In this document: positions 14,671 to 23,071 of the stretch, in pieces | Position numbering within the stretch: the stretch's first letter is position 1 | Layout: the number at the start of each line of letters is the position of its first letter | DNA from: DATJJW01 sp035491935 | GTDB taxonomy: Bacteria; Pseudomonadota; Alphaproteobacteria; ATCC43930; CGMCC-115725 | NCBI GenBank assembly: GCA_035491935.1 | Contig: DATJJW010000164.1 | Span: 1-32,524 of the forward strand | DNA length: 32,524 nt | Reading direction: 5' to 3' | Notes under the pieces: model-generated | Database searches by the model: none | Told to the model about the DNA's origin: nothing | Seen by the model: the letters and a program-made list of their open reading frames with translations, nothing else | Translations under genes and position numbers: made by a program

Positions 14671-15551
14671 GGCCCCTCTCCCTCATCGTCATCCCGGGCC
14701 AGTTCCAGCGCCCGGGCATAGACGGTCCGCCGGTTGAGGCCGAGCGATGCCGCCACCTCGGCTGCGGCATCGCGTACCGACATGCCGGCCAGCGCCGTCG
14801 CCAGCGCCGCATCGAGGTCGGCCGCATCCGGTGCCGGCTTCGGCAAGGGTGGTCCCACGACGACGACGATCTCGCCCTTGGGGGGGCCCGCTTGCCGATA
14901 ATGCTGCGCCAGCACCGACAGTCGGTCGCGCCGCACCTCCTCATGCAGCTTGGTCAGCTCGCGGGCGACCGCGGCCGGCCGGTCGCCCAGCATCTCCGCC
15001 ATGTCGGCAAGGCTGTCGGCCAGACGCTGGGCCGATTCGAAGAAGACCAGGCTGGCCGGCACGACAGCCAATGTCTCCAGGTCGCGGCGGCGTGCCAGGC
15101 GCTTGGCATCGAGGAAGCCGGCGAAGAAAAAACGATCCGAGGGCAGGCCCGACAGCACCAGCGCCACCAGCACGGCCGAGGCGCCGGGTGCGGCATGCAG
15201 CCGGTGCCCTGCCTCGATGACATCGCGGGCCAGCTTGTATCCGGGGTCGGATACCAGCGGCGTGCCGGCATCCGAGATCAGCGCCACGCGCTTGCCCTCG
15301 GCCAGCATGGCCATCAGCCTCGGCCGCATGCGCTCGGCATTGTGCTCATGATACGCCGCGCATGGGGTCGTGATGTTGAAGCGGCGCAGCAGGGTCAGGC
15401 TGACCCGCGTATCCTCGCAGGCGATGAGGTCGGCCTGGCTCAGGATTGCCCGCGCCCGATCGGTCATGTCGCCGAGATTGCCGATCGGCGTCGCCACGAC
15501 ATGCAGGCCGGGCGACAAATTGCCCTTCGGTACAGAGGTACCGGTTCCCAT
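14667..15551 (-). CDS. rsmI: 16S rRNA (cytidine-1402-2'-O)-methyltransferase RsmI
   Basis: Methylates the ribose of C1402 in the decoding centre of 16S rRNA. The start at 15551 has GGAGA eight nt upstream and gives 294 residues (E. coli 286); longer frames reaching 15791 would overlap the divergent gene and lack a ribosome binding site. The tetrapyrrole-methylase fold shows VVATPIGNLGDMT (19-30), ACEDTRVS, ISDAGTPLVSDPG, GLPSDRFFFAGFL, FFESAQRLADSL and ARELTKLHEEV, all RsmI hallmarks. The C-terminal part (ALAGMSVRDAAAEVAASLG) forms a small helical domain. It is divergent from the LppC-like gene, with 113 bp between the starts. Confidence 0.96.
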   Translation of the reverse strand: MGTGTSVPKGNLSPGLHVVATPIGNLGDMTDRARAILSQADLIACEDTRVSLTLLRRFNITTPCAAYHEHNAERMRPRLMAMLAEGKRVALISDAGTPLVSDPGYKLARDVIEAGHRLHAAPGASAVLVALVLSGLPSDRFFFAGFLDAKRLARRRDLETLAVVPASLVFFESAQRLADSLADMAEMLGDRPAAVARELTKLHEEVRRDRLSVLAQHYRQAGPPKGEIVVVVGPPLPKPAPDAADLDAALATALAGMSVRDAAAEVAASLGLNRRTVYARALELARDDDEGEGP

Positions 15552-15664
15552 ATCTGCCGTCTCCGTCGACGCCGTTACGTCCGAAGCGGCATCATCATCG
15601 GTGCGTTTACTTGCGCCCGCCATGAAGCTACGGTGCGCGACATCGACAGGATGGGAGGAAGTTC

Positions 15665-17011
15665 GTGGACCGCTTGCCCGAGAAGAGTGCCGATTTCCGC
15701 CCTGCCGCTCCGGCCGTTCAAGCACAGCCCGTCCAAACTCAGCCCGTGGTGGCACCTCGTCGTCGTGGCTGGCGGAACGTTTTCGCGTCATGCGGACTCA
15801 CCCTGTTCGTGACTTGCGCCGGCGCGCTGCTCGCCGGCTGCGGCAACAATCCGCCGCCCGCGCAAAATGCGCCGCCGCCGGCCGTGGAGCAAGCGCCGCC
15901 GCCGGTACCGGTTGCACCGATCAAAGGTACGCCGCTCACCGCCACCGGACCGGCGCCGGCCTATCTTTCCGGCAAGGTCGATGTGGCGCTGCTGCTGCCG
16001 CTCACCGGCCCGACCTCGGCGCTTGGCCACGATATGTTGAACGCGGCGCAGCTGGCGCTGCTCAACCTGGGTGGACGTAACCTCGCCCTCACACCCAAGG
16101 ATACCGGCGGCACGCCCGATGGTGCCGCCAAGGCCGCCACCCAGGCGATCGGCGAAGGCGCCAAGCTGATCATCGGCCCGCTGACGGCCGGCGAGGTCGC
16201 CGCCGTCAAGCCGGTGGCCAAGGATGCCGGCGTCAACATCCTGACCTTCTCCAACAGCACGCAGATCGCCGGCGACAACGTGTTCCTGCTGGGCTTCATG
16301 CCGCAACAGGAAGTCGCCCGCGTGCTCGACTATGCCCGATCGACCGGCCTCGACCGCGTGAGCGTGCTGGCTCCCGCCTCGCCCTACGGCCAGGTCGCCG
16401 AGGATGCCGCCAAGCAGGCGGCGGCGCGCGATGGCTTCACCATCGACGGTTCGCATGATTTCGCCGCTAATGGCTCGGATCTGAAGGCGGTGGTGCAGGG
16501 CTTGGGCGGCCCCGGCTTCTCGTCCAACGCCTTGCTGGTGCCCGTCGGCGGCCAGCAATTGCATAGCGTCGCCGTGCTGCTGGCCGGCGCGCAGATCGGT
16601 CCGCCCAAGGTCAGGCTGCTCGGTACCGGCTTATGGGCCACCCCCGACCTCGGCAACGAGCCCGAGCTGGTCGGCGGTTGGTATGCGGCACCGCAGCCGG
16701 ATGCGGCGGCAAAATTCACCCAGGACTACACCACCGTCTATGGCAAGCCGCCGGCGCTGCTGGCATCGCTGGCCTATGACGCGGTGGCGTTGGCCGCGGT
16801 GCTGGACCGCTCGCGCGGTGACGATTTCAGTGCCGCCGCGCTGACGCAGCCCTCGGGCTTCCTCGGCGTCAACGGCGCCTTCCGCCTGATGCCCGACGGC
16901 ACCAACCAGCGGGCCTTGGCCGTGCTGGAGGTGCAGCAGGGGGGCGCCCATGTCGTCAGCCCCGCCCCTTCGGGCTTCGCCAGCACGGCACAGGCTACAC
17001 TTCAGCCGTAG
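15665..17011 (+). CDS. LpoA/LppC-like penicillin-binding protein activator, lipoprotein
   Basis: A 448-residue periplasmic-binding-protein-fold lipoprotein. In gammaproteobacteria the relative LpoA is anchored in the outer membrane and activates the cell-wall synthase PBP1A; that role is inferred here. The GTG at 15665 is preceded by GGGAGGAAG, an excellent site. A polar, Gln/Pro-rich N-terminus (1-33) leads to RRRGWR, a hydrophobic signal and the lipobox LAGC (56-59, Cys59). A proline-rich linker (60-95) is followed by the ligand-binding domain starting KVDVALLLPLTGPTSALGHDM. The protein lacks the N-terminal TPR-like domain of E. coli LpoA, as is usual in alphaproteobacteria. It pairs divergently with rsmI, as lpoA does with rsmI in E. 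coli. Confidence 0.9.
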   Translation: MDRLPEKSADFRPAAPAVQAQPVQTQPVVAPRRRGWRNVFASCGLTLFVTCAGALLAGCGNNPPPAQNAPPPAVEQAPPPVPVAPIKGTPLTATGPAPAYLSGKVDVALLLPLTGPTSALGHDMLNAAQLALLNLGGRNLALTPKDTGGTPDGAAKAATQAIGEGAKLIIGPLTAGEVAAVKPVAKDAGVNILTFSNSTQIAGDNVFLLGFMPQQEVARVLDYARSTGLDRVSVLAPASPYGQVAEDAAKQAAARDGFTIDGSHDFAANGSDLKAVVQGLGGPGFSSNALLVPVGGQQLHSVAVLLAGAQIGPPKVRLLGTGLWATPDLGNEPELVGGWYAAPQPDAAAKFTQDYTTVYGKPPALLASLAYDAVALAAVLDRSRGDDFSAAALTQPSGFLGVNGAFRLMPDGTNQRALAVLEVQQGGAHVVSPAPSGFASTAQATLQP

Positions 17012-17124
17012 CGGCATCATGTAGTTACTACCTGAGCGGGTGGCCGCGGCGCTTCGGCTCTTGACGCTGTACCCCCTCCAGGTTTCTCATGCTCATTAAA
17101 CAAGTTGGCGAATGGGGAAGTGTT

Positions 17125-17781
17125 ATGGCCGAAGCAAAACTGGTCATCAGCAGCAAGAACTATTCGTCCTGGGGCCTGCGCGGCTGGCTCCTGTGCAAAT
17201 TCGCCGGCCTCGATTTCGAAGAGGAGGTGATTCCGCCCAATGATCCGGTCATGCGGGCGGAAATCTTGCTGCTGTCGCCGTCTTTCCTGGTGCCGCGCCT
17301 CATCCATCATGATCTGACGATCTGGGACACGCTGGCGATCGGCGAGTATCTGAACGAAATCCGGCCCGAGGCGGGGCTGCTGCCGAAGGAACGAGCCGAA
17401 CGCGCGCTATGCCGTGCCATCTCGGGCGAGATGCATCAAGGCTTCTCCTCGCTGCGCTCGGCCTTGCCGATGAACATCTCGTCGCATCACCCCAACTACA
17501 AGATCTACTCCGGCGCTCGCGCCGATATCGAGCGTATCTGCACGATCTGGCGCGATACCCTGGCCTTGTCGGGCGGCCCGTTCCTGTTCGGCAAGAGACC
17601 GACCATGGCCGATGCCATGTACGCGCCGGTCGCGACCCGTTTCGTCACCTATGACGTCAAGCTCGATCCTCACTCTGCGACCTATCGCGATACGGTGCTG
17701 GCCCTGCCGGCGATGCGGGAATGGATCGCCGCTGCCAAGGCCGAACCGCAGGAAATCGAGGAATTCGAGGTCGAGTTCTGA
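17125..17781 (+). CDS. Glutathione S-transferase family protein
   Basis: A cytoplasmic 218-residue glutathione transferase. The N-terminal thioredoxin-like domain (about 1-80) carries ISSKNYSSWGLRGWLL, a subgroup signature in which a serine next to the tryptophan is the likely catalytic residue. VPRLIHHDLTIWDTLAIGEYL is the glutathione-binding block. The C-terminal helical domain contains GKRPTMADAMYAPVATRF, the folding N-cap motif region. The ATG at 17125 has GGGGAAG four nt upstream and is preferred to the ATG at 17089. The substrate cannot be told. It lies 113 nt after the LppC-like gene on the same strand; a TTGACG at about 17061 may belong to its own promoter. Confidence 0.9.
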   Translation: MAEAKLVISSKNYSSWGLRGWLLCKFAGLDFEEEVIPPNDPVMRAEILLLSPSFLVPRLIHHDLTIWDTLAIGEYLNEIRPEAGLLPKERAERALCRAISGEMHQGFSSLRSALPMNISSHHPNYKIYSGARADIERICTIWRDTLALSGGPFLFGKRPTMADAMYAPVATRFVTYDVKLDPHSATYRDTVLALPAMREWIAAAKAEPQEIEEFEVEF

Positions 17782-17969
17782 GGGGCTGTTTCAGCCCTGT
17801 GCGCTACACGCATACGCAGTGAGGTAGCGGAATATCCCCTGCGACAATCCATGACCTGCACGCAGGGATGGAGTGTCCCTTCCGCCCGTTATAACCGGCA
17901 TGGACGACAATGAAGCCGTCGGATCGTCCGGCGGCCATGATCGTCCCGGTGATTGGACGGATAGTCAAA

Positions 17970-18506
17970 ATGTTGAGCAAGAAGACGTTCGCCGCGGCCT
18001 TTTTCGCGGCCAGCCTGCCGCTCGCGACCCTGGCCCCCGCTTTCGCGGCGGACGCGCCAGCGACCAAGCCCCCTGCCGCCGCCCATCATGGTCCGATGGG
18101 CCATGGCCGTCACGGCGACCATATGCGTGGCCTGTTCTTCCTCCGCGGCGTCACCCTCACCGACGCGCAACGGAGCCAGATCCATCAGATCATGCGCGCC
18201 AGCATGAAGCAGTCCTTCCCGATCATGAAGGAGCTGCGTGCCGATCGCATGAAGTTCGCCGATCAGCTCGCCAGCACCAAACCGATCGACCAGAGCGCGC
18301 TTGCCCAGATGCAGCAGCATGACAGCCAGCTCGTGCAGCAGCTCCAAACCCAGCGCCTCGACGCGATCCTGAAGGTGCGCGCGCTACTGACGCCGGAGCA
18401 GCTCAAGCAGAGCGCCACCGCGCACCAGGAGCTGGTCAAACTGCACCAGCAGCGCGACCAGATCCTGCACAAGGGTTGGGCGGACAAGAAGCCCGCGGCT
18501 CAGTAA
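17970..18506 (+). CDS. Spy/CpxP-like periplasmic protein (LTxxQ motifs)
   Basis: A small periplasmic helical protein. With the start at 17970 the first 27 residues form a signal peptide (MLSKKTFAAAFFAASLPLAT, then cleavage after APAFA). A histidine-rich stretch follows (AAHHGPMGHGRHGDHM), which may bind metal. Two LTxxQ motifs typical of the CpxP/Spy fold are present, LTDAQRSQI and LTPEQLKQS, with long amphipathic helices between and after. In E. coli such proteins act as chaperones or stress sensors in the periplasm; the exact role here is inferred. In-frame ATGs at 17910 and 17937 would add a segment that spoils the signal peptide. A nested palindrome separates it from hss. Confidence 0.85.
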   Translation: MLSKKTFAAAFFAASLPLATLAPAFAADAPATKPPAAAHHGPMGHGRHGDHMRGLFFLRGVTLTDAQRSQIHQIMRASMKQSFPIMKELRADRMKFADQLASTKPIDQSALAQMQQHDSQLVQQLQTQRLDAILKVRALLTPEQLKQSATAHQELVKLHQQRDQILHKGWADKKPAAQ

Positions 18507-18583
18507 GGCCAAGGGCATAAGGCTGGATTGCTTCGCCGCTTCATTCCTCGCAGTGACGGCGAAGCGATCCAGCAGACGGCCTT
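18505..18583. repeat. Nested palindrome between convergent stop codons, likely two-way terminator
   Basis: CTGGATTGCTTCGCCG (18523-18538) and CGGCGAAGCGATCCAG (18557-18572) pair over 16 bp with one G-T wobble around an 18-base loop; AAGGCC (18505-18510) and GGCCTT (18578-18583) add an outer arm. The repeat starts within the stop codon of the Spy-like gene and ends at the first base of the hss stop codon. The TGGATTGCTTCGCC core is a common dispersed repeat in proteobacterial genomes. Confidence 0.65.
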
Positions 18584-20001
18584 CACACCACCCGGAAGTT
18601 CTTGAACTGCCAGGGATCGTCGGTGTCGATGTCTTCGGGGAATAACTTGGCGCGGTCCTGCAGCGGCGTCCAATCGCCATAGACGCCGACCACCGGCCCC
18701 AGATAGTCGGCGCAGATTTCCAGGATACGGCGGAAATCCACCTCATCCGGCTCGACGATGCCGGCCTGCGGGTTCTCCAACGCCCAAACGATGCCGGCCA
18801 GCACGGAAGACGTCACCTGCAGGCTGGTCGCGTTGTTGTAGGGCACCAGCGCCCGCGTCTCCTGGATCGAGAGCCGTGAGCCGTACCAATAGGCACCCTT
18901 GGCATGGCCCATCAGCAGCACGCCCAGCTCGTCGATGCCGTCGACCACCTCCTCGACCATCAGGCGCTGCTCGGCCTGCAGCTCCCAATTCTTGCCGGCA
19001 TATTCATGTAGCGACAGGATCGCGTCGTCGCAGGGGTGATAGGCGTAATGGCAGGTCGGGCGATACACGGCCTTCCCGTCCTCGCGCACCGTGTAGTAGT
19101 CCGAGATCGAGATCGCCTCGGAATGAGTGATCAGATAGCCGTGATACGGACCTTCGAGCGGCGTCCAGCTGCGCACCCGCGTGCTGGCACCGGGACGCGA
19201 GAGCCAGATGGCCGCGCCGTTGCCGAAATCGTGCCGGTGGCCGTCCGGTGGCAGGCCCTTCTCATGGGTGCCGTAGCCCAGTTCCGCCGGCTGGCAGCCC
19301 TCGGAAACGAAGCCGTCGATCGACCAGGTGTTGACGAACTCGCCAACCGCCTTGTAGCGGTCCGACACCTGCGTATCGCGCTCGGCGACGTGGATCACCT
19401 TGACGCCCAGATCCTTGGCGAGCCGGCCCCATTCCGCCCGGCTTTGCGGCAGCCTGGTGTCGAAGCCGGTATCCTTGGCGATGTTGATCAGCGCCTGCTT
19501 GACGAAATGCGATACGAGGCCGGGATTGGCGCCATGGGTCAGCACCGCGGTCGGCCCCGCGCCCAGTTTCTTCTTGAGCGACAGCGCATTTTCGCGCAGC
19601 GCGTAGTTGGAACGCTGGCTGGGCGTCAGATTCGGGTCGGTATAGCCGCCGGGCCAGGGCTCGATGCAGGTGTCGATGTAGAGCGCGCCCTTTTCGTTGC
19701 ACAGCTCGACCATCGCCAGGCTAGAGACCTCGACCGAGAGATTGACCAGGAAGTCGCCCTTGCCCAGCAGCGGCTCCAGCACGGTACGGTAATTCTCCTG
19801 CGTCAGCGGCTTCTCCATGAAGGCGACGCCCAGATGCGCCGCTTCGGCGCGACCGGCTTCCTCAGCGGTGACGATGGTGATTTGGCTAGGTTTCACATCG
19901 ATATGCCGCAGCAGCAGCGGCAACACGCCTTGGCCGATGCTGCCGAACCCCACTATGACGAAGCGGCCGGAAAATTTGACATATCGAGTGTCGAGCGACA
20001 T
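18583..20001 (-). CDS. hss: Homospermidine synthase
   Basis: Makes sym-homospermidine from two putrescines (or putrescine and spermidine), using bound NAD as a catalytic hydride carrier. The 472-residue protein has the N-terminal NAD fold with GFGSIGQG (18-25), the VNLSVEVSSLAMVELC and YIDTCIEPWPGGYTDP blocks and the THGANPGLVSHFVKQAL segment, and matches the length of the Blastochloris enzyme (477). The ATG at 20001 has AGGAGAG four nt upstream. Homospermidine is the main triamine of many alphaproteobacteria. It is the last gene of the polyamine operon, 156 nt after the ornithine decarboxylase. A stem, GCCTTCC/GGAAGGC (20121-20150), lies in this gap. Confidence 0.96.
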   Translation of the reverse strand: MSLDTRYVKFSGRFVIVGFGSIGQGVLPLLLRHIDVKPSQITIVTAEEAGRAEAAHLGVAFMEKPLTQENYRTVLEPLLGKGDFLVNLSVEVSSLAMVELCNEKGALYIDTCIEPWPGGYTDPNLTPSQRSNYALRENALSLKKKLGAGPTAVLTHGANPGLVSHFVKQALINIAKDTGFDTRLPQSRAEWGRLAKDLGVKVIHVAERDTQVSDRYKAVGEFVNTWSIDGFVSEGCQPAELGYGTHEKGLPPDGHRHDFGNGAAIWLSRPGASTRVRSWTPLEGPYHGYLITHSEAISISDYYTVREDGKAVYRPTCHYAYHPCDDAILSLHEYAGKNWELQAEQRLMVEEVVDGIDELGVLLMGHAKGAYWYGSRLSIQETRALVPYNNATSLQVTSSVLAGIVWALENPQAGIVEPDEVDFRRILEICADYLGPVVGVYGDWTPLQDRAKLFPEDIDTDDPWQFKNFRVV

Positions 20002-20157
20002 GGGACTCTCCTAGAGTTCTCATGAGGTCACAGGGGATATGGAGCACGGCTATCCCGGCCGCCCAAACAATGCCGGAGGGCAATGCTGGAACGCAAGGAT
20101 GCAGCGCAACAGGGATGATCGCCTTCCCTGGATACCGTTACGAGGAAGGCGGCAGCG

Positions 20158-21288
20158 TCAGACGCAGTAAGTCGGCAGCGGATCGAAACCGTTGAAGCAG
20201 ACCGAGGAATATGTGGAGGTATAGGCGCCGGTGGCCAGGATCTCCACCTTGTCGCCGATCTCCAGCGCCAGCGGCATGTGATACTCGGTCTTCTCGTAGA
20301 GGATGTCGGCGCTGTCGCAAGTGGGACCGGCCAGCACGACGGCGCCGGAGACGCTGCCGTCATGCGGGGTGGTGATCCGGTACTTGATCGCCTCGTCCAT
20401 GGTCTCGGCCAGGCCCGAGAACTTGCCGATGTCGAGATAGACCCAGCGCTTGTCCTCGCCCGCCTCCTTGGTCGAGATCAGCACCACCTCGCTCTGGATG
20501 ATGCCGGCATCGCCGACCATCGACCGGCCGGGCTCGATGATCATCTCGGGCAGGTCGTTGCCGAAGCAGCTGGTCATGGCGTTCATGACGGCGTCGGCAT
20601 AACGCTCGACCGGCTCCACGCCGTGACGGTAACGGGCCGGGAAGCCGCCGCCGATATTGACCATCTTGAGCGCGATCTCGCGCTCGGCCAGGACCGAGAA
20701 CATGCCGGCGGCACGGCCGACCGCGCGGTCCCACTGGCCGAGATTGGTCTGCTGGGATCCGACATGGAACGAGACGCCATAGGGCTCCATGCCGAGGTCG
20801 CGCGCCATGACGAGGAGGTCGGCCGCCATCTCCGGCGAGCAGCCGAATTTGCGCGAGAGCGGCCATTCGGCGCCGTCGCACTCGACCAGGATGCGGCAGA
20901 AGACGCGGGCGCCCGGTGCCGCCTCGGCCAGCTTCTTCAGCTCGGCCTCGCTGTCGAAGGCGAAGAGGTTGATGCCGGCCTGATGCGCGAAAGCGATGTC
21001 GCGCTGCTTCTTGATCGTATTGCCGAAGGAGATCCGGTCCGGCGAGGCCCCGGCGGCCAGGCACATCTCGATCTCGCCGCGCGAGGCAGTATCGAAACTC
21101 GAACCCAGCCCGCACAGCCGTTGCAGGATCGGCGCCGCCGGGTTGGCCTTGACGGCGTAGAAGATGCGCGCCAGCGGCAAGGCGTGGCGGAGCGCCCTAT
21201 AATTATCTTCAACCACGTCGAGGTCCATCACCAGACACGGGGTCTGGGGCTGGTTCTCGGCGAGGAAGCGGGCGATCTTGGCAGTCAT
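20158..21288 (-). CDS. Ornithine decarboxylase, fold type III
   Basis: Decarboxylates ornithine to putrescine with PLP; some relatives also take lysine. The ATG at 21288 has AGGA nine nt upstream and gives 376 residues. The PLP lysine is Lys47 in IFYAVKANP, with HVGSQQTN, GGGFPARY and EPGRSMVG in the barrel domain. The dimer-partner residues are Asp286 in VYLDIGKFSGLAE and Cys324 in AGPTCDSADIL, so all catalytic parts are there. The YLDIGKF context is the one usual in bacterial enzymes of this kind. The second decarboxylase gene lies 73 nt upstream and hss lies downstream on the same strand, giving the full route from ornithine to homospermidine. Confidence 0.93.
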   Translation of the reverse strand: MTAKIARFLAENQPQTPCLVMDLDVVEDNYRALRHALPLARIFYAVKANPAAPILQRLCGLGSSFDTASRGEIEMCLAAGASPDRISFGNTIKKQRDIAFAHQAGINLFAFDSEAELKKLAEAAPGARVFCRILVECDGAEWPLSRKFGCSPEMAADLLVMARDLGMEPYGVSFHVGSQQTNLGQWDRAVGRAAGMFSVLAEREIALKMVNIGGGFPARYRHGVEPVERYADAVMNAMTSCFGNDLPEMIIEPGRSMVGDAGIIQSEVVLISTKEAGEDKRWVYLDIGKFSGLAETMDEAIKYRITTPHDGSVSGAVVLAGPTCDSADILYEKTEYHMPLALEIGDKVEILATGAYTSTYSSVCFNGFDPLPTYCV

Positions 21289-21361
21289 GGCGAAGGTTCC
21301 TTCCGCCAGGGAGCGTTCCATGGGCTCCCTGGATTAATGCAAGTAAGTCTGTATCGTGGTC

Positions 21362-22657
21362 TCAGGCGGCTTTTGGCGCTGCCGGCGCGATGACGGCGCC
21401 ACTGCCCAGAACGTCCGGGTGGCCGGGAGTCCTGATGAGCGGCCGGTCGATGACATCGGCAATCAGCACGCGGTCGAAACCGTTGAAAGCGGTGCGCAGG
21501 CAGGTGCCGTAGGCGCCCAACTGGCCTAATTCGATATAGTCGCCGGCCTTGACGTCGGCCGGGACCAGGAACGGGCCGGCCATGAAGTCGGCGCTATCGC
21601 AGGTCGGACCATAGAAGGCCGTCTCGACCAATGCGGCCTCGCTCGCACGCAACGCCCGGGTCGGGAAGCGCATGCCGATCGCGCCGGCATCGGCCAGGGA
21701 GCCGAACACACCGTCATTGATATGCAGCACGCGCCCCTCTGCATGGGCCCGCACCGCCTCGACCCGGACCACGACCGAGGCGCCGGCCGCGACCAGCGCC
21801 CGGCCCGGCTCGCACCAGATACGCGTCGATGCCGGCAGGCCCAGGCGCTGCACGCCCGCAGCGATGGCGGCGAAATAATCATTGAGATCGGGCGGCACCT
21901 CGCCCGGATAGGCCACGGGGAAGCCGCCGCCGACATCGACGATGTCGATCGCGACGCCGGAAGCCCGGATCGCCTGGCCCGCCATGTCGAGCGCCCGGCC
22001 ATAGGCCGCGGGGTCGAGGCATTGCGAGCCGACGTGGAAGCAGACACCGAGACGGCGCGCCACCGGCCGGCCCAGACGCAGCAACTCGGCCGCGGCCTGG
22101 ACGGTGGCGCCGAACTTGGCCGACAGGTCGAATTTGGCGCTGCCTTTCGGCATGGCGATGCGGATGAACAGCCCCAGATCATCCGCGAACTCGGTGGCGC
22201 GGACGATCTTCTCGATCTCCTCGACCGAATCCAGCGAGAAATCGCGCACGCCGTGGCTGAAATAGGCTTCGCGCACCGCCGCTTCCGGCTTGATCGGGTG
22301 CATGTAATGAATGTGCGCGTCGGCGAACATCGAACGCACCAGGCGGATTTCGCCGGGCGACGCGCAGTCGAAATGGCGCACCCCGCCACGCCACAACGCG
22401 CGCAGCACCGCCGGCTCCGGATTGCACTTGACGGCATAGAGCACGTCGCCGCCGGCCATGCCGGCCGATTTGACGGCACGGGCGAAGCCGCGGCCGAACT
22501 GGCCGGCCGTCGCCTTCAATTGATGCGGACGCAGGCATACCACCGGCTCCTGCGGCTGCAGGTCGTGGATCAACGCATCGACCGACATGGCGGCCTGCGG
22601 CAGGGAAGGCGGACGATGGCTCGGCGTTGCCGCCGATCGGAAACGTGTCTTGGTCAT
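21362..22657 (-). CDS. Second fold-III PLP decarboxylase (ornithine/lysine type)
   Basis: A 431-residue paralogue of the next gene. The first 40 residues are an extra polar segment. The PLP lysine is Lys77 in VLYAVKCNP, followed by HYMHPIKPEAAVREAYFSHGV, HVGSQCLDP, GGGFPVAYPG and CEPGRALVAAG. The partner-subunit residues are Asp315 in HINDGVFGSL and Cys353 in YGPTCDSADFM, with the same spacing as in its neighbour. The INDG context resembles eukaryotic and lysine/ornithine decarboxylases more than the bacterial YLDIG type. So both copies look active, but they probably differ in substrate or in pairing. The start has a G-rich site (GGGGGTG) five nt upstream. It is the first protein gene after the long leader. 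Confidence 0.88.
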   Translation of the reverse strand: MTKTRFRSAATPSHRPPSLPQAAMSVDALIHDLQPQEPVVCLRPHQLKATAGQFGRGFARAVKSAGMAGGDVLYAVKCNPEPAVLRALWRGGVRHFDCASPGEIRLVRSMFADAHIHYMHPIKPEAAVREAYFSHGVRDFSLDSVEEIEKIVRATEFADDLGLFIRIAMPKGSAKFDLSAKFGATVQAAAELLRLGRPVARRLGVCFHVGSQCLDPAAYGRALDMAGQAIRASGVAIDIVDVGGGFPVAYPGEVPPDLNDYFAAIAAGVQRLGLPASTRIWCEPGRALVAAGASVVVRVEAVRAHAEGRVLHINDGVFGSLADAGAIGMRFPTRALRASEAALVETAFYGPTCDSADFMAGPFLVPADVKAGDYIELGQLGAYGTCLRTAFNGFDRVLIADVIDRPLIRTPGHPDVLGSGAVIAPAAPKAA

Positions 22658-22915
22658 GCGACACCCCCAAATCCGACCCGTTTTCAACGGGTACGAAGAC
22701 GAGAATGAAATACTGAGCAGGCCGACGTTTTCTCGCGTCGAGCCGTTTCAAGCGATTTTCAGGAGTGAGGCGAAGCGCCGATCAATTCGGTCTTCGAGCA
22801 CCCGTGGACATCGGACTTCGAATGTCACTACGGGGCGACCAGGGCTCGCAGGCCCCGATAAAGGTTGCAACCATATCGACCTCCCTCTCGGGACCGGTCC
22901 ACTAGACCGGATCTG
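22658..22915 (-). promoter_or_regulatory. Structured leader of the polyamine operon, speF-motif-like candidate
   Basis: The minus-strand stretch ahead of the first decarboxylase can form several stems: GACCGG/CCGGTC (22894-22910), the self-complementary GGTTGCAACC (22863-22872), CGGGGC/GCCCCG (22831-22857), GGCG/CGCC (22769-22779), CGACG/CGTCG (22723-22740) and a 7-bp stem ACCCGTT/AACGGGT with a three-base loop (22676-22692), which ends some 7 nt before the ribosome binding site. Alphaproteobacterial ornithine decarboxylase genes are known to carry a conserved leader called the speF motif; the position fits, but I could not align it. A 30-codon ORF lies inside. The promoter was not placed with confidence. 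Confidence 0.55.
22782..22874 (-). CDS. Leader ORF (30 aa) ahead of the polyamine operon
   Basis: ATG at 22874-22872, stop TGA at 22784-22782. A GGGAGG ribosome binding site lies five nt upstream (22885-22880), the best one in this part of the window. The peptide begins MVATFIGACEPWSPRSDIRS and ends in a basic, proline-containing stretch (TGARRPN). The start codon region overlaps the self-complementary GGTTGCAACC and the coding part spans the GC-rich stem at 22831-22857, so translation would remodel the leader. In E. coli the speF gene is controlled by a similar-sized leader peptide (SpeFL) that stalls ribosomes on ornithine; the present peptide is not visibly related. Whether it is made is an inference. 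Confidence 0.5.
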   Translation of the reverse strand: MVATFIGACEPWSPRSDIRSPMSTGARRPN

Positions 22916-23071
22916 CCAAAAGAGACGCGTTACGTCGTTGCATAACCACTAAAGGGCCATAGGCACGTGCGGTGCGTCAGAACAAGTGCGTTAATTACGC
23001 TTTTTCGCCCGCGATGCAAGAGAATTCCGCGGCCGAAAACGCAAAATTTTTGTGACAGTGGAAACTGCGGC

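Noticed and set aside
22990..23020. A TTGCAT-N16-TAATTA promoter for the polyamine leader on the minus strand
   Set aside because: Only three of six bases match in each box; it is a possible start but too weak to list as a feature.
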